A stretch of DNA of 64,000 nucleotides from UBA7692 sp964650845 (GCA_964650845.1 CAZYXR010000002.1:14515-78514), one strand, 5' to 3'. Counted from the stretch's first letter, positions 35,190-45,339 are shown. Numbers and translations are program-made. Notes: a model not told the origin generated them from the sequence alone.

Positions 35190-37394
35190 CTAATTCGCCA
35201 TTTCGCTCATAAACTTCAAGCGCACTAATTGTATGTTTTCAATTTCTATGTCTTCGCCTTCAAATTCATTGTAGGCAGCATCAAGCGAATCGGTGGGAGC
35301 GGTGCGGTAATAATCAAAAATATCTTTCACCAAATCTTCATCTACTATTTCATACAAATAGTAATCTAAATTGAGCTTAGTGCCGCTGTGTACAATGCTT
35401 TCCATTTCATTAATCAGCTCTTGGCGTTTCATGCCCATGTTTTTGGCAATGTCTTCAACAGTTAAGCGTTTATCAATCATTTGAATGATTTTAATTTTTT
35501 CTGCGCCTTTGCTGGCTATGCCTTTTACTGCAAAATCTGTCGGGCGGTCAATTTCATTTTCTTCAACATACTCGCTTATTAGCTTTATAAATGGTTTGCC
35601 GTATTTTTCGGCCTTACCTTTGCTTACTCCATTTATTGTGGCAAGCTCTTCAAGCGAAATTGGATAGCGTGTTGCCATTTCTTCCAAAGAGAACTCTTGA
35701 AAAATTACATACGGAGGCAAGTTGAACTGCTTGCCGGTTTTCACCTGCAAGTCTTTCAGCATTTTAGAAAGCGTTTCGTCTATGGCGGTACTTTGTTTGC
35801 TTGCATTGTCTGCAATTACATCTGTGCCGTCATCTTCGTAATTGTGATTTACACTTACTTTAATGCTGTATGGTTTTTTAAGAAATTCTAAGCTCTTTTT
35901 GTTCAGTTTCAACAAGCCGTATTGCTCAATATCTTTATCTATCAAGCCGCGCATCATAGCATTGCGGATAACAGCATTCCAGTAGCCTTCGTCAAAACCA
36001 GCTCCAATACCAAACCACTCTTGTTTATCGTATTTAAAATCGGTTATTTCTTTTGCTTTTTTGCCGATAATCAATTTTACTATATAAGGTAAATCGTGAT
36101 TTTCTTTTACTGCTTGAATCACCTTCAATGCTTGCTGAACATGTGTTTGCACCTCAAGTTTATCTTTGGGATGGCGGCAATTATCGCATAAACCACCACA
36201 GTTATCTTGTTTCAACTCCTCTCCAAAATAATGCAACAAAAACTTTCTGCGACAACCCGAGTCTTCAATGTATGCTACTGTTTCGTTTACCAATTGTAAT
36301 CCGCGCTCACGCTCCGCTACCGATTTATCGCGCAGTAATTTTTCGAGTTTTGAAATGTCTTTATAGCTGAAATAGGTAATGCACTCACCTTCCATTCCAT
36401 CTCTGCCGGCACGGCCGGTTTCTTGGTAATAGTTTTCTAAAGATTTTGGAATGTCGTAATGTATAATGTAGCGAATATCCGGCTTGTCTATACCCATACC
36501 AAAAGCAATGGTGGCAACAATAACATCAATTTCTTCCATCAAAAAAGCATCTTGAATGCCAGCGCGTTTCTTAGTGTCTAAGCCAGCGTGGTAAGCATCT
36601 GCTTTTACGTTGTTTACACGCAAAATGCTCGCCAAATCATCAGCAGTTTTTCGGTTTATTACATAAATAATTCCGCTTTTGCCAGGGCGTTGTTTTACAA
36701 ATTGTATCAGGTTTCGGTTTGCTAATGTGGGTGTTTTTTTAGTGCGAATTTCGTAGTAAAGGTTTGCTCTATTAAAGCTCGACATAAAGATGTTCGGCTT
36801 GTTCAATGCCAATGTTTTTACAATATCGCTTTGCACTTTGGGTGTGGCTGTTGCCGTGAGTGCCATTACCGGAATGGTGGTGCCTAACTGATCAATAATT
36901 TCTCTAATTCTGCGATACTCCGGACGAAAATCGTGCCCCCACTCCGAAATACAGTGTGCTTCATCTACGGCAACGAAACTTATTTTTACTTCCGCAAAAA
37001 TTTCAACTGTTTCTTGCTTGTTCAAGGTCTCAGGCGCCACATACAGCAATTTGGTTCTGCCTTCATGCACATCCTTTATCACTTGTGTTTTCTGCGTTTT
37101 GTTCAGCGAAGAATTAAGGAAGTGTGCAATTTCATTATTATCGGAATAGTTGCGCATTAAATCCACCTGATTTTTCATCAAGGCTATCAATGGCGAAATA
37201 ATAATGGCTACTCCTTCTTGAATTACTGCAGGCAATTGATAACAAAGCGATTTTCCACCTCCGGTAGGCATTAAAACCAAAGTGTCTTTACCTGCCAAAA
37301 CCGAGCGGATTATTTCTTCCTGATTACCCTTAAAGGCATTGAACCCAAAGTTTTCTTGAAGGGCATCGGTGAGTGAAATTTCTTCTACACGCAT
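35190..37394 (-). CDS. recQ: ATP-dependent DNA helicase RecQ
   Basis: A 734-residue superfamily 2 helicase that unwinds DNA 3' to 5' in recombination and fork repair. Residues 44-49 are Walker A (TGGGKS). VDEAHCISEWGHDFRPEY is motif II plus the RecQ aromatic loop, and IATIAFGMGIDKPDIR and YYQETGRAGRDG are motifs V and VI. The zinc-binding/RQC region (CRRKFLLHYFGE ... CGGLCDNC) and an HRDC domain (~residues 535-610) follow, then a C-terminal helix-turn-helix-like tail of ~100 residues. MRVEEIS at 37394 is chosen; the in-frame extension to 37580 is not conserved and runs into the manC start region. Confidence 0.93.
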   Translation of the reverse strand: MRVEEISLTDALQENFGFNAFKGNQEEIIRSVLAGKDTLVLMPTGGGKSLCYQLPAVIQEGVAIIISPLIALMKNQVDLMRNYSDNNEIAHFLNSSLNKTQKTQVIKDVHEGRTKLLYVAPETLNKQETVEIFAEVKISFVAVDEAHCISEWGHDFRPEYRRIREIIDQLGTTIPVMALTATATPKVQSDIVKTLALNKPNIFMSSFNRANLYYEIRTKKTPTLANRNLIQFVKQRPGKSGIIYVINRKTADDLASILRVNNVKADAYHAGLDTKKRAGIQDAFLMEEIDVIVATIAFGMGIDKPDIRYIIHYDIPKSLENYYQETGRAGRDGMEGECITYFSYKDISKLEKLLRDKSVAERERGLQLVNETVAYIEDSGCRRKFLLHYFGEELKQDNCGGLCDNCRHPKDKLEVQTHVQQALKVIQAVKENHDLPYIVKLIIGKKAKEITDFKYDKQEWFGIGAGFDEGYWNAVIRNAMMRGLIDKDIEQYGLLKLNKKSLEFLKKPYSIKVSVNHNYEDDGTDVIADNASKQSTAIDETLSKMLKDLQVKTGKQFNLPPYVIFQEFSLEEMATRYPISLEELATINGVSKGKAEKYGKPFIKLISEYVEENEIDRPTDFAVKGIASKGAEKIKIIQMIDKRLTVEDIAKNMGMKRQELINEMESIVHSGTKLNLDYYLYEIVDEDLVKDIFDYYRTAPTDSLDAAYNEFEGEDIEIENIQLVRLKFMSEMAN

Positions 37395-37582
37395 ACTGCT
37401 ATTTTTAATTGCTGAATTTAAAGCTATTTTTTTGTTACTGCCAAAACATCCTGAATAAAACCTCCGAGCAACAAAAGTCAAATCCTCTTTTTTTAAAAGG
37501 GAGCCGAAATTAAAATTTTCGGGCAAATAAAGAAGCGTTACTTTCGCGCCCGTTTTATAAACTTGAAAGTTACACAACACGC

Positions 37583-38662
37583 ATGAGTCATACCTACGTT
37601 GTAATCATGGCGGGCGGAATAGGCAGCCGCTTTTGGCCCAAAAGCCGCACCGCAAAACCCAAACAGTTTTTAGATATTCTTAACGTAGGAAAAACGCTTT
37701 TACAACTCACCTACGAAAGGCTGCAATCTATTTGCCCTCCCGAAAATGTGTTTGTTGTAACTGCCGATATTTACGAAGACCTGGTGAAAGAGCAGCTGCC
37801 ATTGGTTCCTTCAGAAAATATTTTGAAAGAGCCGGTTCGCAGAAACACTGCGCCTTGCATTGCTTATGCCTGCCATAAAATTGCTGCTGCCGATAAAGAG
37901 GCAGGTGTGGTGATTACACCTTCCGATCAACTAATTTTTGAAAACGATAAATACATAAGAATTTTGCGCAAATGTTTGGCGTTTACCAATAAGCAAGATG
38001 TATTGGTTACCATTGGCGTAAAACCAACCAAACCCTCAACCGGCTATGGCTACATTCAATATTTAGAAAAAGAAGAAAACGAAGGCTTTCATAAAGTAAA
38101 AACCTTTACCGAAAAACCATCTTTAGATATTGCCAAAACTTTTTTGGCAAGTGGCGATTTTTTATGGAACTCAGGCATGTTTGTATGGCGCGCAAAAACG
38201 ATTTTGAAAGCCATGCACAAACACCTGCCAGAAGTAATTGACGCATTTGAAGATGGAGCAAAGGTTTACAATACAGCCAAAGAGAAAAAATTTATTGAAA
38301 GGGCATATTCGGTTGTTACTAATATCTCTATTGATTATGGCGTAATGGAAAAAGCTAATAACGTTTACACTATTCCTGCCGATTTTGGGTGGAGCGATGT
38401 GGGCACTTGGGATTCGCTATATGAAGTGTACGAAAAGGATTATTTAGGCAATGCAGTAAAAGGAGATAATGTAAAAGTGTATGATGCTCGCAACAATGTG
38501 ATAATGACTCCTAATGACAAATTGGTAGTGGTACAAGGCATTGAAGGCTTGTGCGTAATAGATACGGGCGATGTGTTATTGATTTGTCAGCGCGCTAATG
38601 AACAAGAGATAAAGCAGATTACGGTGGATTTAAAGGTGGCCGACTTAGATAAGTTTCTATAA
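37583..38662 (+). CDS. manC: Mannose-1-phosphate guanylyltransferase
   Basis: A 359-residue nucleotidyltransferase making GDP-mannose from GTP and mannose 1-phosphate for glycan synthesis. The nucleotide-binding signature MAGGIGSRFWPKSRTAKPKQFL begins at residue 10. TPSDQLIF, TEKPSLDIAKTFLASGDFLWNSGMFVW and ISIDYGVMEKA are the sugar-binding and catalytic segments. The C-terminal phosphomannose isomerase cupin of the bifunctional form is absent. It is divergent from recQ. Confidence 0.92.
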   Translation: MSHTYVVIMAGGIGSRFWPKSRTAKPKQFLDILNVGKTLLQLTYERLQSICPPENVFVVTADIYEDLVKEQLPLVPSENILKEPVRRNTAPCIAYACHKIAAADKEAGVVITPSDQLIFENDKYIRILRKCLAFTNKQDVLVTIGVKPTKPSTGYGYIQYLEKEENEGFHKVKTFTEKPSLDIAKTFLASGDFLWNSGMFVWRAKTILKAMHKHLPEVIDAFEDGAKVYNTAKEKKFIERAYSVVTNISIDYGVMEKANNVYTIPADFGWSDVGTWDSLYEVYEKDYLGNAVKGDNVKVYDARNNVIMTPNDKLVVVQGIEGLCVIDTGDVLLICQRANEQEIKQITVDLKVADLDKFL

Positions 38663-38775
38663 ACAACCCCGCCAAGCGGATGTTAAAACATGTAAACCGC
38701 CTAAGAGTATTTTAAATATCTATTTCGCTCAAGCGTTATTGAAGCACGTAATTCAGGTGGAATTGGGTGAATAAG

Positions 38776-38809
38776 GCGGCTTCATTTTTTTAATGAAGTC
38801 GCTTTTTTG
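38776..38809 (+). terminator. Terminator after manC
   Basis: An 11-bp stem (GCGGCTTCATT / AATGAAGTCGC, one G-T wobble) with a T-only loop is followed by six T. It lies 114 nt after the manC stop and overlaps the TTG at 38807, which is therefore unlikely to be the start of the next gene. Confidence 0.75.
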
Positions 38810-38884
38810 TTTTATGGATGTTACATCCTGTATTTCACATCACTACTATTTGTTTTCTTTGCCTCGCTATTAACTGCTACTCAC

Positions 38885-40108
38885 TTGAACAAACGCAAAA
38901 TTTTCAACGACCCTGTGTACGGGTTTATCACAATTCCCCACGAATTGATTTTTGATATTATTGAGCATCGCTATTTTCAACGACTGCGCAGAATAAAACA
39001 ACTCGGATTGAGCGACTATATTTATCCGGGTGCATTACATACACGTTTTCATCACGCGCTGGGTGCTTTTCATTTAATGCGCAAGGCAATTGCCATTCTT
39101 AAAATTAAAGGGGTTGAAATTTCGGAAAAAGAAGAGTTGGGCGCGTCTATAGCAATTTTGTTACATGATATTGGTCACGGGCCGTTTTCGCACACACTCG
39201 AAAAATGCTTGATTCCGGGTGTAAATCACGAAAGCATTTCGCGTATCTATTTCAAAAAACTCAATCAATATTTTGATGGCGAGCTCGACATCGCCATTCA
39301 GATTTTTGAAGACACATACCCCAAACGTTTTTTACATCAACTTGTTTCATCGCAGTTAGATGTAGATAGGTTAGATTACCTTACTCGCGATAGTTTTTTT
39401 ACCGGTGTAAACGAAGGTATCATCAGTTACGATCGCATTATTGAAATGATGAATGTGGCAAACGATGAACTGGTAATTGAACAAAAAGGAATTTATTCTA
39501 TCGAAAAATTTATCATTTCACGAAGGTTAATGTATTGGCAGGTTTACTTACACAAAACGGTATTGTGTGTAGAGCAAATGCTGATAAAAACAATCGAACG
39601 AGCTAAGCAACTTTCTATGCAAGGCGAGAGCCTGCCATGCTCTAAAGCATTAAGCTATTTTTTACAGAAAAACATACCAGTCGAAGATTTTGCAAACTCC
39701 GAAGAAGCAATCGAATACTTTTCGCTATTAGATGATGTAGATGTTTTTGCTGCATTAAAAGAGTGGCAGTTTCATGCAGATGTATTACTTAGCAAATTAT
39801 GCGAAGCAATATTGAATAGGCATTTGTTTAAAATTGAATTACACAACAAGCCAATAGACGAGCAGCAGCTTACCACACTAAGGCAAACAGTAGCGCACAA
39901 GCTGAATATTAACGAAGCAGAAGCCGCTGGATTTGTATTTGCAGATGCCACCTATAATCACGCATATAATGCCAAAGAAGATAGGATAAAAATTTTGGGG
40001 AGCGATGGCGTTGTGCGTAATGCCGAAAATGTTTCGGAACAGTTAGAGGCAACTGTTGTAAGCGAAAGAATCGTCAAGTATTATGTGTGTTACCCCAAGT
40101 TTGTTTAA
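38885..40108 (+). CDS. HD-domain phosphohydrolase
   Basis: A 407-residue HD superfamily protein. The metal site is seen in RFHHALGAFHLM (first His) and ILLHDIGHGPFSH (HD pair), followed by QLDVDRLDYLTRDSFFTG, as in dNTP triphosphohydrolase-like HD proteins of Bacteroidota. The reaction may be hydrolysis of dNTPs or another nucleotide, but this group is mostly untested. No in-frame ATG exists. TTG 38885 is chosen because the family starts with NKRKIFNDPVYGFI and an upstream TTG falls in a terminator. Its position before lpxD is common in this phylum. Confidence 0.8.
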   Translation: MNKRKIFNDPVYGFITIPHELIFDIIEHRYFQRLRRIKQLGLSDYIYPGALHTRFHHALGAFHLMRKAIAILKIKGVEISEKEELGASIAILLHDIGHGPFSHTLEKCLIPGVNHESISRIYFKKLNQYFDGELDIAIQIFEDTYPKRFLHQLVSSQLDVDRLDYLTRDSFFTGVNEGIISYDRIIEMMNVANDELVIEQKGIYSIEKFIISRRLMYWQVYLHKTVLCVEQMLIKTIERAKQLSMQGESLPCSKALSYFLQKNIPVEDFANSEEAIEYFSLLDDVDVFAALKEWQFHADVLLSKLCEAILNRHLFKIELHNKPIDEQQLTTLRQTVAHKLNINEAEAAGFVFADATYNHAYNAKEDRIKILGSDGVVRNAENVSEQLEATVVSERIVKYYVCYPKFV

Positions 40109-40178
40109 AGAGCACAGATGAGAAGTTACTACACAATATTTAATCAAAAAAACGTTTAGCCAAAGTTAAGTTAAGACT

Positions 40179-41228
40179 ATGCAATATACAGCGCAGCAAA
40201 TTTGTGATGCAATAAATGGAAAACTGGAGGGCAATCCCGATGCGGTTGTTACCAAATTGGCAAAAATTGAAGAAGCAGATGGTGCTTCGCTCACGTTTAT
40301 CAGCAACCCTAAGTATGAAGTATTTGCAGATACCGTTACTGCGGGTGCGCTGATAGTAAACGAAAAACTTGCTGTTTCCAGCACAAAAGTGAAAGCAATA
40401 ATTCGTGTTGCCGACCCATATTCAAGCCTATCGAAGCTATTGGCAATTTACAGTAAAAACGGTAAAAACAACACCGGAGTTGCCGAATGGAGTAGAATTG
40501 GCGAAGGTTCAAAATATGGCGAAGGTGTTAGCATTGCAGATTTTGCATACATAGGCAGCAATGTAACCATAGGCAACAATGTAAAAATTTATCCCCACGT
40601 TTTTATTGGCGAAAATTGCGTGATAGAAGACGATACCATTCTTTATGCCGGAGTAAAAGTTTACAATGATTGTAAAATTGGTAAACGCTGCATTCTTCAG
40701 GCAGGAGCCATCATTGGCTCCGATGGATTTGGCTTTGCGCCTCAGCCCGATGGCACTTTTCAAAAAATTCATCATGTTGGCAATGTAACCCTTGGCAACG
40801 ATGTTGAAGTTGGCGCAAACACATGTATTGACAAAGCCACGCTTGGTTCTACCGTTATTAAAGATGGTGTAAAGCTGGATAACTTGATACAAATAGCACA
40901 TAATGTAGAAGTAGGCGAAAACACAGTTATGGCAGCCATGACAGGCATTTCGGGCAGCACCAAAATTGGCAAAAGCAATATGATTGGCGGGCAAGTAGGC
41001 ATCACCGGGCATTTAGTAATTGCTGATGGTACAAAAATTCAAGCACAAGCTGCGGTGATTAAAAATATAGATACTCCAAACAAAGGCTTATCGGGCACTC
41101 CGGCAATAGATGCCCGCGAGCATTATCGCCAACTTGCCGCGCTGAAGCAATTGCCAGAGCTACTAAAAAAAGTTGCGCAATTAGAAAAAAAACTGAACGA
41201 GCACCGCGATACTCAAAACAAGCAGTAG
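40179..41228 (+). CDS. lpxD: UDP-3-O-(3-hydroxyacyl)glucosamine N-acyltransferase
   Basis: A 349-residue lipid A enzyme that adds the second 3-hydroxyacyl chain from acyl-ACP to UDP-3-O-acylglucosamine. The N-terminal uridine-binding domain (~1-100) is followed by a long left-handed beta-helix of hexapeptide repeats (VTIGNNVKIYPHVFIGENCVI and later). The catalytic His lies in IQIAHNVEVGEN and the DGFGFAPQ loop is intact. A short C-terminal coiled helix completes the trimeric fold. lpxC/fabZ follows 108 nt later. Confidence 0.93.
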   Translation: MQYTAQQICDAINGKLEGNPDAVVTKLAKIEEADGASLTFISNPKYEVFADTVTAGALIVNEKLAVSSTKVKAIIRVADPYSSLSKLLAIYSKNGKNNTGVAEWSRIGEGSKYGEGVSIADFAYIGSNVTIGNNVKIYPHVFIGENCVIEDDTILYAGVKVYNDCKIGKRCILQAGAIIGSDGFGFAPQPDGTFQKIHHVGNVTLGNDVEVGANTCIDKATLGSTVIKDGVKLDNLIQIAHNVEVGENTVMAAMTGISGSTKIGKSNMIGGQVGITGHLVIADGTKIQAQAAVIKNIDTPNKGLSGTPAIDAREHYRQLAALKQLPELLKKVAQLEKKLNEHRDTQNKQ

Positions 41229-41336
41229 GTAATGTTGTGTTGTAGTTGTTTTAGCACTCCGTTGCCAAATGCATCAGCACAAAGCCGCAAATAATAAATA
41301 ACTTCGCACGCGAAATACGGAACGCATATTATAGGA

Positions 41337-42785
41337 ATGACTTCTACCAACCAGCAAACAATTAAAAAGGCCTTTTCGCTTAGCGGAGTTGGCTTGCATA
41401 CAGGGCAAACAGTTACATTAAATTTTCTTCCGGCAGCGCCCAATCACGGCATCAAGTTTCAGCGTGTTGATTTGCCCGAAAAACCTATTGTGCCTGCCGA
41501 TGTTGATTTGGTAGTAAGTGTAGAGCGCGGCACCACCTTAGATAAAAATGGTGTAAAAGTTGCTACTGTTGAGCACCTTATGGCGGCTTGCTTGGGCTTG
41601 CAGGTTGACAACCTGCTGATAGAGCTAAACGGTATGGAAATTCCCATAATGGATGGAAGTTCGCAACCGTATGTAGATGCTTTTGAAGCAGCGGGCATTC
41701 AAGAACAAAATGAACTGCGCGAAACGTTTGAGTTGCGTCATCCTATTTCATACATTGATAAAGAATCGGGGGTTGAAATGCTTGCCATGCCTAGCGATCG
41801 CTATCGCGTTACAGCAATGATAGATTATAAATCTCCGATACTTGGACAGCAACACGCTTCTTTAGAAAACCTTTCAGATTTCAAAAAAGATTTTGCCAGC
41901 AGCCGTACATTTTGCTTTTTACATGAATTAGAAATGCTGTACGATGCCGGATTGATTAAAGGAGGCGATTTAAACAATGCTATTGTGGTTGTAGATAAGC
42001 AAATTGACGATAAAGAAATTGCACGCCTTGCTACCATTTTCGAAAAACCCGACATTACAGTTGTGGAAGAAGGAATTTTAAACAATGTAAAACTGCGCCA
42101 CCCCAACGAACCCGCCCGCCACAAGCTGTTGGATATTGTAGGCGATTTGGCATTGATAGGCACCCCGTTCAATGCACAAATTATTGCTACTCGCCCCGGG
42201 CACAAGTCGAATGTAGAATTTGGGAAAAAAATTAAAGCCCATATTAAAAAAGCGCGTATGCAAGATGACGCTCCCGAATATGATGTAAACGCACAGCCTA
42301 TCTACGATTCCGTACAAATAAAAAAGACTTTGCCACATCGCTACCCTTTTGCATTAGTGGATAAGATAATTAAACTCACCGAGCGCGAAGTGGTAGGTGT
42401 AAAGAATGTAACCTTCAACGAAGAGTTTTTTCAAGGGCATTTTCCAGATAATCCTGTAATGCCCGGTGTGTTGCAGATTGAAGCACTGGCGCAAACCGGT
42501 GGTATTCTTGTATTGCGCGAATACCCCGACCCCGAAAATTACGATACCTACTTTTTAAAAATTGACAAAGCTAAGTTCAAACAAAAGGTGTTGCCTGGCG
42601 ATACGCTTTTATTAAAAATGGAACTTCTTTCGCCAGTGCGCAGAGGCATTGTAGAAATGAAAGGTACTGCGTTTGTGGGTAATAAAATGGTGTGCGAAGC
42701 CGAATTGATGGCGCGCGTGGTGCGCAGAGAACCCGCAGGCAACAAGCCTGCCACTGCTAAGGAGGCAAAACAGACGGGTAATTAG
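41337..42785 (+). CDS. lpxC/fabZ: Bifunctional UDP-3-O-acyl-GlcNAc deacetylase / 3-hydroxyacyl-ACP dehydratase
   Basis: A 482-residue fusion typical of Bacteroidota. Residues 1-~300 are LpxC, the zinc deacetylase committing to lipid A: VATVEHLMAACLGL holds the first zinc His, MDGSSQPYVDAF and later RHKLLDIVGDLAL hold the others. Residues ~325-470 are FabZ: LPHRYPFALVDKI with the active His and GHFPDNPVMPGVLQIEALAQTGG with the catalytic Glu. Linking the two activities balances lipid A and fatty acid supply. lpxA does not follow. Confidence 0.95.
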   Translation: MTSTNQQTIKKAFSLSGVGLHTGQTVTLNFLPAAPNHGIKFQRVDLPEKPIVPADVDLVVSVERGTTLDKNGVKVATVEHLMAACLGLQVDNLLIELNGMEIPIMDGSSQPYVDAFEAAGIQEQNELRETFELRHPISYIDKESGVEMLAMPSDRYRVTAMIDYKSPILGQQHASLENLSDFKKDFASSRTFCFLHELEMLYDAGLIKGGDLNNAIVVVDKQIDDKEIARLATIFEKPDITVVEEGILNNVKLRHPNEPARHKLLDIVGDLALIGTPFNAQIIATRPGHKSNVEFGKKIKAHIKKARMQDDAPEYDVNAQPIYDSVQIKKTLPHRYPFALVDKIIKLTEREVVGVKNVTFNEEFFQGHFPDNPVMPGVLQIEALAQTGGILVLREYPDPENYDTYFLKIDKAKFKQKVLPGDTLLLKMELLSPVRRGIVEMKGTAFVGNKMVCEAELMARVVRREPAGNKPATAKEAKQTGN

Positions 42786-42876
42786 TAAATGTAAACAGCA
42801 CACGTAGTTGGATAACGAGTGTTTGAATTTTCGGCAGAAAATAAGTAACTTCAAGTTTATCTAAAACGAAAAAAGC

Positions 42877-43113
42877 ATGTACACTACTTATCATTTGTCG
42901 TCAGCGCAAGAAATTACAAGCGATATATTAGATTCAATTAAGGCAACTTTCAAATCAAAGCCTATTACCATCATTGTGGAAGAAGATGATAGTAATTTTG
43001 AATTGACCGCTGAACAAAAAGCTGTTCTAGACGAGCGTTTTCAGGAAGATACCGATAGTTATCTAACATCCGAAGAGTCTATCTCGCAACTCAACAAAAA
43101 GTATGGTTTATAA
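42877..43113 (+). CDS. Antitoxin of a RelE/ParE-type module
   Basis: A 78-residue acidic protein beginning MYTTYHLSSAQEIT, with a conserved-type Thr-Ile-Ile-Val-Glu-Glu stretch and a C-terminal segment rich in Glu and Asp. It matches the small antitoxins paired with ParE-like toxins in this phylum. It overlaps the toxin gene by 11 nt, the usual arrangement for coupled expression. It probably binds the toxin and its own promoter. Confidence 0.7.
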   Translation: MYTTYHLSSAQEITSDILDSIKATFKSKPITIIVEEDDSNFELTAEQKAVLDERFQEDTDSYLTSEESISQLNKKYGL

Positions 43114-43396
43114 GGTTATCGTTTCGCCTCGTGCGCAAAAGGAAATCGAAAACGCAATTGATTACTATGCTTTACACAATGACAAAGCGCCCCGAAACTT
43201 CATCAGGTCTTTACAAGATGCCTACAACACTTTGGAAATCAATCCGTTTTTCAGTGTGCGCTACAACAATATTCGCGCATTGAAGCTCAAAAAGTTCCCG
43301 TATTTGCTTTACTATATTATTGATGAAAAACAAGCAATAGTGCGCGTGCTGTCGTGCTTTCAAAATCAACAAAACCCGCGCAAAAGACCTAAGTAA
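43103..43396 (+). CDS. RelE/ParE family toxin
   Basis: A 97-residue basic protein with the ParE/RelE fold pattern: VIVSPRAQKEIENAIDYY helix, FIRSLQDAYNTLEINPFF, then VRYNNIRALKLKKFPYLLYYIIDEKQAIVRVLSCF as the three-strand sheet. ParE toxins poison gyrase and RelE toxins cleave mRNA; this sequence alone does not say which. It overlaps its antitoxin and sits between lpxC/fabZ and the M23 peptidase gene. Confidence 0.8.
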   Translation: MVYKVIVSPRAQKEIENAIDYYALHNDKAPRNFIRSLQDAYNTLEINPFFSVRYNNIRALKLKKFPYLLYYIIDEKQAIVRVLSCFQNQQNPRKRPK

Positions 43397-43608
43397 AAAT
43401 GCCTGCGTATTGGGCAAATTTGATAGATTTCAGCAACTCCAAACAAAGCAAAAGATGATTACTTATCTTCTACACGAGCATATTTATTTGAGACTTATCT
43501 TTTAAGTGAACAGTTAAATAGATAATTAAATACAACTGTGGCAAAACAAGGTTTATTTATTGTTGTCTGTTTTGTTTTATTGCAGCACATATAAAACAAA
43601 CAGATTCA

Positions 43609-45339
43609 ATGAAGGCATTGCTGATATACCTTGTTACGCTCATTAACCAACCGGCACAACAACCAGCCATCAGCAACGAACCATTACCAGTTTTTCCTAC
43701 CGAAGACTTTCGCTCTCCGGTAGATATTCCAATTTCATTGGCAGGTAACTTTGGCGAGCCTCGCAGGCTGCACTTCCACACAGGTTTAGATATTCGAACC
43801 AATCAGCAGGAGGGATTGAATATTTACTCCGTTGCCGATGGTTACGTGAGCCGCATCAACATCAGCGGAAGCGGTTACGGCAAGGCGGTTTACATCACTC
43901 ACCCTAACGGTTATGTGTCGGTGTATGCGCATCTGCAAAAATTAACGGGCAGATTTGCCGAGCGATTAGAACAGGAGCAATACAAGCAAGAATCTTTTGC
44001 CGTTGATTTCAATTTAAAACCCGATGAACTGCCTGTAAAAAAGGGCGAGATTGTGGCTTTGAGCGGCAACACCGGAGGCAGTTCGGGTCCTCACTTACAC
44101 TTTGAAATCCGCGACACTTTCGAGCGACCTATCAACCCGATGTTGTTTGGCTATAACCTTACAGACAACATCAAACCCATCATCAGCTTTTTAAAATTCT
44201 ATGCGCAGGACGATAAGAAATTATACAGCGATGGCTACCGCGTGCGCACCGTTGGTTCGCTCGGGAATTATCAAGTGAACACCGGCATGGTAAAAGTAAA
44301 TGCCGATGCGGTGAGCATTTCGGTAAACAGTTGGGACGGCATCAACGGCACGGGCAACTCGATGGGCGTGTATGGCATGAGGGTGTTGGTGGACAGCGCG
44401 AAGACTTTTGAGTTCAACATGAACCGTATTGCTTTCAGCGATAAACGCTATGTGTTGAGCCATATTGACTACCCGATTTTTATGAATGAAGGCAGAAAAA
44501 GTTTTCATAAATGTTTTGTAGAACCTGCCAATCAATGCCCAATTTACAGCGATGTAAACAACAGCGGCATCATAGATTTAAGCGATGGCAAAGTGAAAGA
44601 TGTTGTGATTGAAGTGTATGATTTTGCGGGAAACACTTCCACTGTAAAATTCAAGTTGGTGAAGGACGATGCAGCAATTATTTTTAATAAAAAGAAAATC
44701 AATTACTCGCTGTTGTTTTCGCCATTTCAGCGCAACCGTTGGGCAACCGATGAGGTAAGTTTTACGGTGATGGAAAAAACCATTTTCGACACGCTGCTTT
44801 TTCGGTACAACATTGTACAAACTGCCGAGCCTTCGTTCTTTTCAAACATTCATCAATTGGATAAAGTAACTTCCCTGCTGATGGATTTTGCTTCGTTGTT
44901 TATCAAAACCACCAAAGAACTTCCCAAAGGAAAAGAAGATAAAGCCGTGTTGGTGTGGAAGAATGAATTTGGCGCGTGGGTAAGCAAGGGCGGCAAGTTT
45001 GACGGCTCGCACGTTGGCGGCAAGGTGCGCGAATTTGGCGATTTTGGAATAAAAATTGATACCGTAGCACCGCGCATCAACCCTGTAAACATTGTGCCCG
45101 GGCGCAACATGCGCCAGTACCGCAAAATTATTTTTACTATTGGCGATAACCTGAGCGGCATCACCGATTTCGATACTTACATTGACGATAAGTGGGTGAT
45201 TACCGAGTACGATGCTAAAGTGGCAAAACTGACCCACTCATTAGATATGAAGTTGGCTGCCGGAGAACACACTTTTAAGGTAGTAGCGGTAGATGAACGA
45301 AACAATAAACGCGAATATTCCATAAAGTTCAGAATGTAG
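43609..45339 (+). CDS. M23 family metallopeptidase
   Basis: A 576-residue zinc endopeptidase expected to cut peptidoglycan cross-links or pentaglycine-like bridges in the envelope. The LytM signature is complete: RLHFHTGLDI (first zinc His and Asp) at about residues 54-63 and GPHLHFEIRD (HxH) at about 163-172. The short hydrophobic N-terminus (MKALLIYLVTLI) is a minimal signal sequence. The remaining ~370 residues are beta-rich and include Ig-like parts (DNLSGITDFDTYID). It ends just before the integrative element. Confidence 0.87.
   Translation: MKALLIYLVTLINQPAQQPAISNEPLPVFPTEDFRSPVDIPISLAGNFGEPRRLHFHTGLDIRTNQQEGLNIYSVADGYVSRINISGSGYGKAVYITHPNGYVSVYAHLQKLTGRFAERLEQEQYKQESFAVDFNLKPDELPVKKGEIVALSGNTGGSSGPHLHFEIRDTFERPINPMLFGYNLTDNIKPIISFLKFYAQDDKKLYSDGYRVRTVGSLGNYQVNTGMVKVNADAVSISVNSWDGINGTGNSMGVYGMRVLVDSAKTFEFNMNRIAFSDKRYVLSHIDYPIFMNEGRKSFHKCFVEPANQCPIYSDVNNSGIIDLSDGKVKDVVIEVYDFAGNTSTVKFKLVKDDAAIIFNKKKINYSLLFSPFQRNRWATDEVSFTVMEKTIFDTLLFRYNIVQTAEPSFFSNIHQLDKVTSLLMDFASLFIKTTKELPKGKEDKAVLVWKNEFGAWVSKGGKFDGSHVGGKVREFGDFGIKIDTVAPRINPVNIVPGRNMRQYRKIIFTIGDNLSGITDFDTYIDDKWVITEYDAKVAKLTHSLDMKLAAGEHTFKVVAVDERNNKREYSIKFRM

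Noticed and set aside
37395..37580. 62-residue N-terminal extension of RecQ
   Set aside because: It is not like RecQ N-termini and occupies the promoter region shared with manC.
38807..38884. TTG start with a hydrophobic leader for the HD-domain protein
   Set aside because: The TTG is in the T-tract of the manC terminator and the leader is not part of the family. The conserved protein begins at NKRKIF.
40509..41012. Long minus-strand frame within lpxD
   Set aside because: It is antisense to the hexapeptide repeats, whose periodic composition opens frames on the other strand. The plus-strand protein is clear.
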